Translations under genes and position numbers: made by a program
Notes under the pieces: model-generated
What the model saw: the letters and a program-made list of their open reading frames with translations, nothing else
The model's database searches: none
Told to the model about the DNA's origin: nothing
Assembly: GCF_000741255.1 (NCBI RefSeq)
Contig: NZ_JGZB01000007.1
Coordinates: 1-39,242 of the forward strand
Length of the DNA stretch: 39,242 nucleotides
Direction of reading: 5' to 3'
Origin: Bifidobacterium magnum
Lineage (GTDB): Bacteria > Actinomycetota > Actinomycetes > Actinomycetales > Bifidobacteriaceae
Shown: positions 35,845 to 39,242 of the stretch, one piece after another
Layout of the letters: every line of letters begins with the position of its first letter
How positions within the stretch are numbered: position 1 is the stretch's first letter

Positions 35845-36579
35845 ATGACTACACCACTTATCGGCCGCCCGTCAACCGTAGTGCCGGGCCATTTCGGAGA
35901 CCCGCTCACCATTACGAAAGCCGTATACTCGCGCCAGCAAGCGGCAGCCGCACCGTCGCGCCCGCTTTTTCTGTGCTTGCACGGCTGGGGGTCGAATGAA
36001 GACGACCTTGCCGACATGATGCGCTACGTCGCGCCTTACAACGACTACATTGCGTTGCGTGCGCCACTGACGCTCGCAGAACCGTCCATGTTCCAGCCCG
36101 GCGCCTACTCGTGGTTCCATGATTGTGTGCCGACCGGCGAAGATCTGGATTACGACGCATTCGCCGCCGCAACGGCCATCGATATGTGGGTTTCCGAAAA
36201 TATTGACGATTCGCGCGCCGTGGTGCCGATCGGATTCTCCCAGGGAGCCCTGCTCGCCATCCATTTGCTGCGCGTTCATCCGGAACGCTATCAGGCGGCC
36301 ATCCCGCTTTCCGGATTCCTGGCGCCCGGCATTGTCCCGGGAACGGCGCCAGCCGACGACCGGCTGATCGATCTCAATATTCCCGTCTTTTACGGATATG
36401 GCCAAGCGGACACCGTACTGCCGAAATATACGATCTACGAGACCGTCGCATGGCTCAGCGAGCACACATGGCTTACGGACCGTTCCTACCGCGGACTTGA
36501 TCATGCGGTCAGTATGGAAGAATTTAGCGATCTGCGCCGCTGGATGCTCGACCACAACCTTACGAGCGGGCTGCTGTGA
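35845..36579 (+). CDS. alpha/beta-hydrolase, phospholipase/carboxylesterase family
   Basis: A 244-aa serine esterase. LCLHGWGSNEDDLADM is the oxyanion region, GFSQGALLA carries the nucleophile serine, an aspartate lies in YGYGQADTVLP, and the histidine is in RGLDHAVSMEE. The fold matches the phospholipase/carboxylesterase (YpfH-like) group; the natural substrate is unknown. ATG 35845 follows TATATT (35833-35838) by six bases (GGGGGT) with no Shine-Dalgarno, so translation is probably leaderless. It stands alone between the alpha-galactosidase terminator and ilvA. Confidence 0.88.
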   Translation: MTTPLIGRPSTVVPGHFGDPLTITKAVYSRQQAAAAPSRPLFLCLHGWGSNEDDLADMMRYVAPYNDYIALRAPLTLAEPSMFQPGAYSWFHDCVPTGEDLDYDAFAAATAIDMWVSENIDDSRAVVPIGFSQGALLAIHLLRVHPERYQAAIPLSGFLAPGIVPGTAPADDRLIDLNIPVFYGYGQADTVLPKYTIYETVAWLSEHTWLTDRSYRGLDHAVSMEEFSDLRRWMLDHNLTSGLL

Positions 36580-36628
36580 AAATGGGATAGTCCGTCGGCT
36601 CCATGCGCCATTTTCTTAGAATACGGCC

Positions 36629-37894
36629 ATGGAACAGAAAGACGTACTGCAAGCAATGCGCCGCGACCACACCGCGGAACTCAATCAGGCCATGGAACGG
36701 CTGGAACCCGTCGTCAAGCACACGAAAGTGATTCCGTCCGACGTGCTAAGTGACATGACGGGCCACCGCGTGCTCATGAAACCGGAAAATCTGCAGATTA
36801 CCGGATCCTTCAAGATTCGCGGCGCCTACAACAAAATCGCGTCCCTCACCGACGAGGAACTCGAGCGCGGCATCGTGACGGCGTCCGCAGGGAACCATGC
36901 GCAAGGCGTGGCCTATGCGGCGCGGGAACGCGGCGCCAAGGCGACGATCGTCATGCCCAATATCACGCCGCCACTGAAAGTGGACGCGACCAAGGCTTAC
37001 GGCGCGCAAGTGGAACTTAAAGGCAACGTATTTGACGAAGCCGCCGCCTACGCGCTCGAACTGAGCCAAACGGAAGGCATGACTTACGTGCCGCCGTTCG
37101 ACGACTACGAAGTGCTCTGCGGGCAGGGCACGATCGCCATGGAAATCCTTGAAGACGTGCCCGACGTGACCGATATTGTGGTACCGCTCGGAGGAGGCGG
37201 ACTTGGAGCGGGCGTGGCGCTTGCCGTGAAAATGTTCCGTCCGAGCGTGCGCGTGATCGGTGTGATTCCGGAAGGGTCTCCCGCATTCCGCAAATCGCTG
37301 ACCGTGGGCAAAGTGGTGCCGGCCGACCAGGTGGTCACCTCCGCGGAAGGTGTGGCCGTCAAGCGCCCGGGCGATCTCACGTTCGCGCTGCTCAACGAAT
37401 TCCTCGACGACTTGGTGGAAGTTTCCGAACGTGACATCAACGAGATGATCCTGCTCATGCTTGAAAAGCACAAGCTTGTGGTGGAGGCTGCGGGCGCGGT
37501 ATCGCTGGCCGCGCTGGAACACTTGAACTTGCGTTCACGTGTATTCGCGGCCGATCCGAACGAGCACGTGATTGTGCCAATCGTTTCCGGCGGCAACATC
37601 GATACGGTCACGATCGGCGCCGTCATTCAAAAGGGCATGATCGCGCGCGGCCGCATTATGAACTTTGAAGTGGAGCTTCCCGATATTCCAGGCCAGCTCG
37701 TCAAGGTGGCCACATTGCTCGCCGCGGAACGCGCCAATGTCATTGAACTTGAACATAACCAGTTCAAGGCGGAAGCGCATTACACGAACGCCGTATCGTT
37801 GGGCGTCACTGTCGAAACGAACGGCCCGGAACATATTGAACGCATCCTCTCGGCGCTACGGGAAGCCGGATTCGCGCCGAAGAGGATTTACTGA
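36629..37894 (+). CDS. ilvA: threonine dehydratase (PLP-dependent) with C-terminal ACT domain
   Basis: Deaminates threonine to 2-oxobutyrate, the first step to isoleucine. The 421-aa protein binds PLP at K62 (GSFKIRGAYNK) and the PLP phosphate through GGGGLGAG (188-195); SAGNHAQG lies near 88-95. One ACT-type domain (from about residue 348, VELPDIPGQLVKVA) is present instead of the two of E. coli IlvA, a pattern common in actinobacteria and allied to the catabolic form. ATG 36629 follows TAGAAT (36617-36622) by six bases without a Shine-Dalgarno. Its stop is only 4 bp from the convergent sirtuin gene. Confidence 0.94.
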   Translation: MEQKDVLQAMRRDHTAELNQAMERLEPVVKHTKVIPSDVLSDMTGHRVLMKPENLQITGSFKIRGAYNKIASLTDEELERGIVTASAGNHAQGVAYAARERGAKATIVMPNITPPLKVDATKAYGAQVELKGNVFDEAAAYALELSQTEGMTYVPPFDDYEVLCGQGTIAMEILEDVPDVTDIVVPLGGGGLGAGVALAVKMFRPSVRVIGVIPEGSPAFRKSLTVGKVVPADQVVTSAEGVAVKRPGDLTFALLNEFLDDLVEVSERDINEMILLMLEKHKLVVEAAGAVSLAALEHLNLRSRVFAADPNEHVIVPIVSGGNIDTVTIGAVIQKGMIARGRIMNFEVELPDIPGQLVKVATLLAAERANVIELEHNQFKAEAHYTNAVSLGVTVETNGPEHIERILSALREAGFAPKRIY

Positions 37895-37898
37895 ACTC

Positions 37899-38660
37899 TC
37901 AGTCCGCCGTATTCTCGGCGATCGTACGCTCCACCAATTCAGGAAGCGCCACGGCGATATCTTCCTGAATCAAGGTGGTGGCGAGACGGTCGTACTGCGT
38001 ACGGCCCATGTTCATGATCGTGATCGGAACGCCGGCCTGTGCCGCGACGGGCACAAGCGAGGCCGCCGGGAACACTTCAAGAGTGGATCCGATGACCCAG
38101 AATTCGTCGGCCTGCGTGACGGCGCGCATGGAACGCTCCATCGCGCCCTCCGGCAGCGCCTCGCCGAAATAGACCACATCCGTTTTCAGCAAACCATTGC
38201 ACGGCATATTGCCGCTATACGGAAGATTGCGATGGCAGTGCGGATCCGGTTCCTCGTCCAAACGCGCCATAATGTCGGCGGTCTGGTACTTTTTATGGCA
38301 CTTCATGCAGTGCGAGGTGCCGATAGTGCCGTGCAGATTCACAATAAGATCCGGATTGTTGCCGGCCTTTTCGTGAAGCGCGTCAAAATTTTGCGTGGCC
38401 AGCAGGCTCAGCATGCCCGCCTTTTCAAGTTCCACGAGCGCGTAGTGTGCGGCGCCAGGCTGTGCGTTCCAGACAGGGGACTCTTTCTGCCAGCGCCACG
38501 AGTACTCGCGGTCTTCCTTGCTCGTAAGGAAACGGTCGATGTCGTAGACGGCCATTTGGTCGGGATGTTTCGTCCATACGCCGTCCGGTCCGCGGAAATC
38601 CGGAATACCGGCGGAGGTGGAGATGCCGGCGCCTGTCAATACTGCAATTTTTTTCGTCAT
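37899..38660 (-). CDS. cobB: SIR2-family NAD-dependent protein deacylase
   Basis: A 253-aa sirtuin removing acyl groups from lysines with NAD+. Motifs: GAGISTSAGIPDFRG (10-24), TQNFDALHEKAG (89-100), catalytic H110 in NLHGT, a zinc site starting CMKC (118-121) with a second Cys pair (PHCHR ... NMPCNG), and GSTLEVFPAA. The usual TQNID is TQNFD here, a tolerated variant in bacterial sirtuins. ATG 38660 follows TATTAC by seven bases with no Shine-Dalgarno. Gene symbol by family analogy only. Confidence 0.9.
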   Translation of the reverse strand: MTKKIAVLTGAGISTSAGIPDFRGPDGVWTKHPDQMAVYDIDRFLTSKEDREYSWRWQKESPVWNAQPGAAHYALVELEKAGMLSLLATQNFDALHEKAGNNPDLIVNLHGTIGTSHCMKCHKKYQTADIMARLDEEPDPHCHRNLPYSGNMPCNGLLKTDVVYFGEALPEGAMERSMRAVTQADEFWVIGSTLEVFPAASLVPVAAQAGVPITIMNMGRTQYDRLATTLIQEDIAVALPELVERTIAENTAD

Positions 38661-38818
38661 GCGTACTGTAATAGCACGGTTTTATGGGAAGCGGAAAGTT
38701 GTAAAAAATGTGTATAGGCGCCCTATATTTCCTTGATTTCCAGCCCTGTTTTGAAAAGATAGGTATAGCAAGAAAAGCGACCGAAATGGTCACTGAGATA
38801 TAAGGAAATTACATTTTC

Positions 38819-38977
38819 ATGGGAATGATTATGTTCATGTGGATTATGGGCGTCATTGTGAGCCTAATCAGCCTGAGTGTGGTGTTCGCCTGGCGTATTG
38901 CTCAACAGCAACCACCGGTCGATGATTTTGGAGTGCCTGTATTGCGCAGGCCGCTCGCAGTGTGGCGTGCAGAATAA
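38819..38977 (+). CDS. small single-pass membrane protein (52 aa)
   Basis: A short frame beginning MGMIMFMWIMGV with one hydrophobic helix of about 20 residues, then a polar tail (RIAQQQPPVDDFGVPVLRRP). AAGGA lies 12 bases before the first ATG; in-frame ATGs at 38825 and 38831 are alternatives. A strong terminator follows 31 bp after the stop, which supports a real transcription unit. I do not recognise the family. Confidence 0.55.
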   Translation: MGMIMFMWIMGVIVSLISLSVVFAWRIAQQQPPVDDFGVPVLRRPLAVWRAE

Positions 38978-39007
38978 ATGATTGAATGAGTGATTGGATA
39001 AACGATC

Positions 39008-39038
39008 GCCCCGGCCGTGTGTGGCCGGGGCTTTTGAT
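39008..39038 (+). terminator. terminator after the small membrane protein gene
   Basis: A perfect 9-bp GC stem, GCCCCGGCC (39008-39016) with GGCCGGGGC (39023-39031), is followed by TTTTGATTT. Confidence 0.93.
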
Positions 39039-39242
39039 TTAAGGTCAACACGCCCAGTTTAAGAGATTTTCTCCAAGTTTGCTGGGTTTTTGGTGCGGGT
39101 TTGCTGTGTGCGACACGCCGGTGGAGTGTTGGTTTTGCAAGGGTTTGTTCGGGGCGGGTTGCGTTGCTGGCGTTCGGGGTGTAAGTTGTTTTCTTGCTGC
39201 CGCACGGCGGGACGGTTTCTTCGAAAGGCTTGTCTTGTTGTG
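39039..39242 (+). other. G/T-rich non-coding end of window, possibly an rRNA operon leader
   Basis: After the terminator the plus strand becomes strongly rich in G and T and poor in A, with no open frame. GTTTGCTG is repeated at 39077-39084 and 39099-39106. Such skewed leaders precede rRNA operons in related bacteria, and the window starts with the end of one; the match is by impression and the gene itself lies beyond the window. Confidence 0.3.

Overview
The window looks like a chromosomal stretch from a member of the Bifidobacteriaceae (Bifidobacterium or a close relative). The evidence is gene content and order. There is a MurJ fused to a pseudokinase in the actinobacterial order pcnA / NUDIX / DUF6049 / murJ, as in the Mycobacterium tuberculosis Rv3907c-Rv3910 neighbourhood. 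There is also an rpfB-like / ksgA / ispE run, a LytR_C protein, a DUF4032 protein, a GH36 alpha-galactosidase and an MsmK-type sugar ABC ATPase. No phage, transposase or CRISPR array was seen.

Layout. 1-222: 23S-5S spacer, 5S rRNA and terminator, the tail of an rRNA operon. 324-584: a small zinc-ribbon-like protein, then about 470 bp of hairpin-rich non-coding DNA. 1052-7897 (minus): NUDIX -> DUF6049 -> murJ-pseudokinase, with touching or overlapping genes, divergent from pcnA (7928-9388). 9451-13614 (minus): LytR_C protein, ispE, ksgA and an Rpf-like G5/lysozyme-fold protein. 13908-13981 (minus): tRNA-Thr(TGT). 14405-17537 (minus): membrane-anchored DsbA-like thiol oxidoreductase and a multi-pass Ser/Thr kinase. 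17633-18798: a K+ channel whose cytoplasmic tail is frameshifted. 19366-20499: MsmK-type ATPase with a long leader. 20748-26463: DUF4032 protein, rlmB-type methyltransferase (minus) and a Ca2+-type P-ATPase. 26590-28624: a sortase-anchored (LPGTG) Cna_B surface protein with a C8 tract in its putative promoter and a frameshift after its signal peptide. 28902-32250: dcd, tadA (minus) and a CPA1 Na+/H+ antiporter. 32272-35742: GntR/UTRA regulator, a truncated GlnB remnant and a divergent alpha-galactosidase. 35845-38977: serine esterase, threonine dehydratase, SIR2 deacylase (minus) and a 52-aa membrane protein. 39038-39242: G/T-rich DNA that may be the leader of another rRNA operon.

How the genes work together. 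Much of the left half concerns the cell envelope: lipid II flipping (MurJ), the DUF6049 membrane protein, a LytR_C protein, an Rpf-like wall enzyme, an extracytoplasmic thiol oxidoreductase and a signalling kinase. The right half holds carbohydrate use (alpha-galactosidase with a GntR neighbour; MsmK energises sugar importers), ion homeostasis (K+ channel, P-ATPase, Na+/H+ antiporter), nucleotide and tRNA/rRNA modification (dcd, tadA, rlmB, ksgA) and a surface adhesin.

Main points for a second look: the C8 tract in the adhesin promoter; two genes each broken by what looks like a one-base loss in a G or C run (real variation or homopolymer sequencing error); a set of genes with a -10-like hexamer 5-8 nt before the start codon and no Shine-Dalgarno (probable leaderless mRNAs); a GlnB remnant that keeps only the C-terminal half; and a 15-bp tandem duplication of the msmK ribosome-binding/start region. 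All functional assignments rest on motifs read by eye, without database searches.
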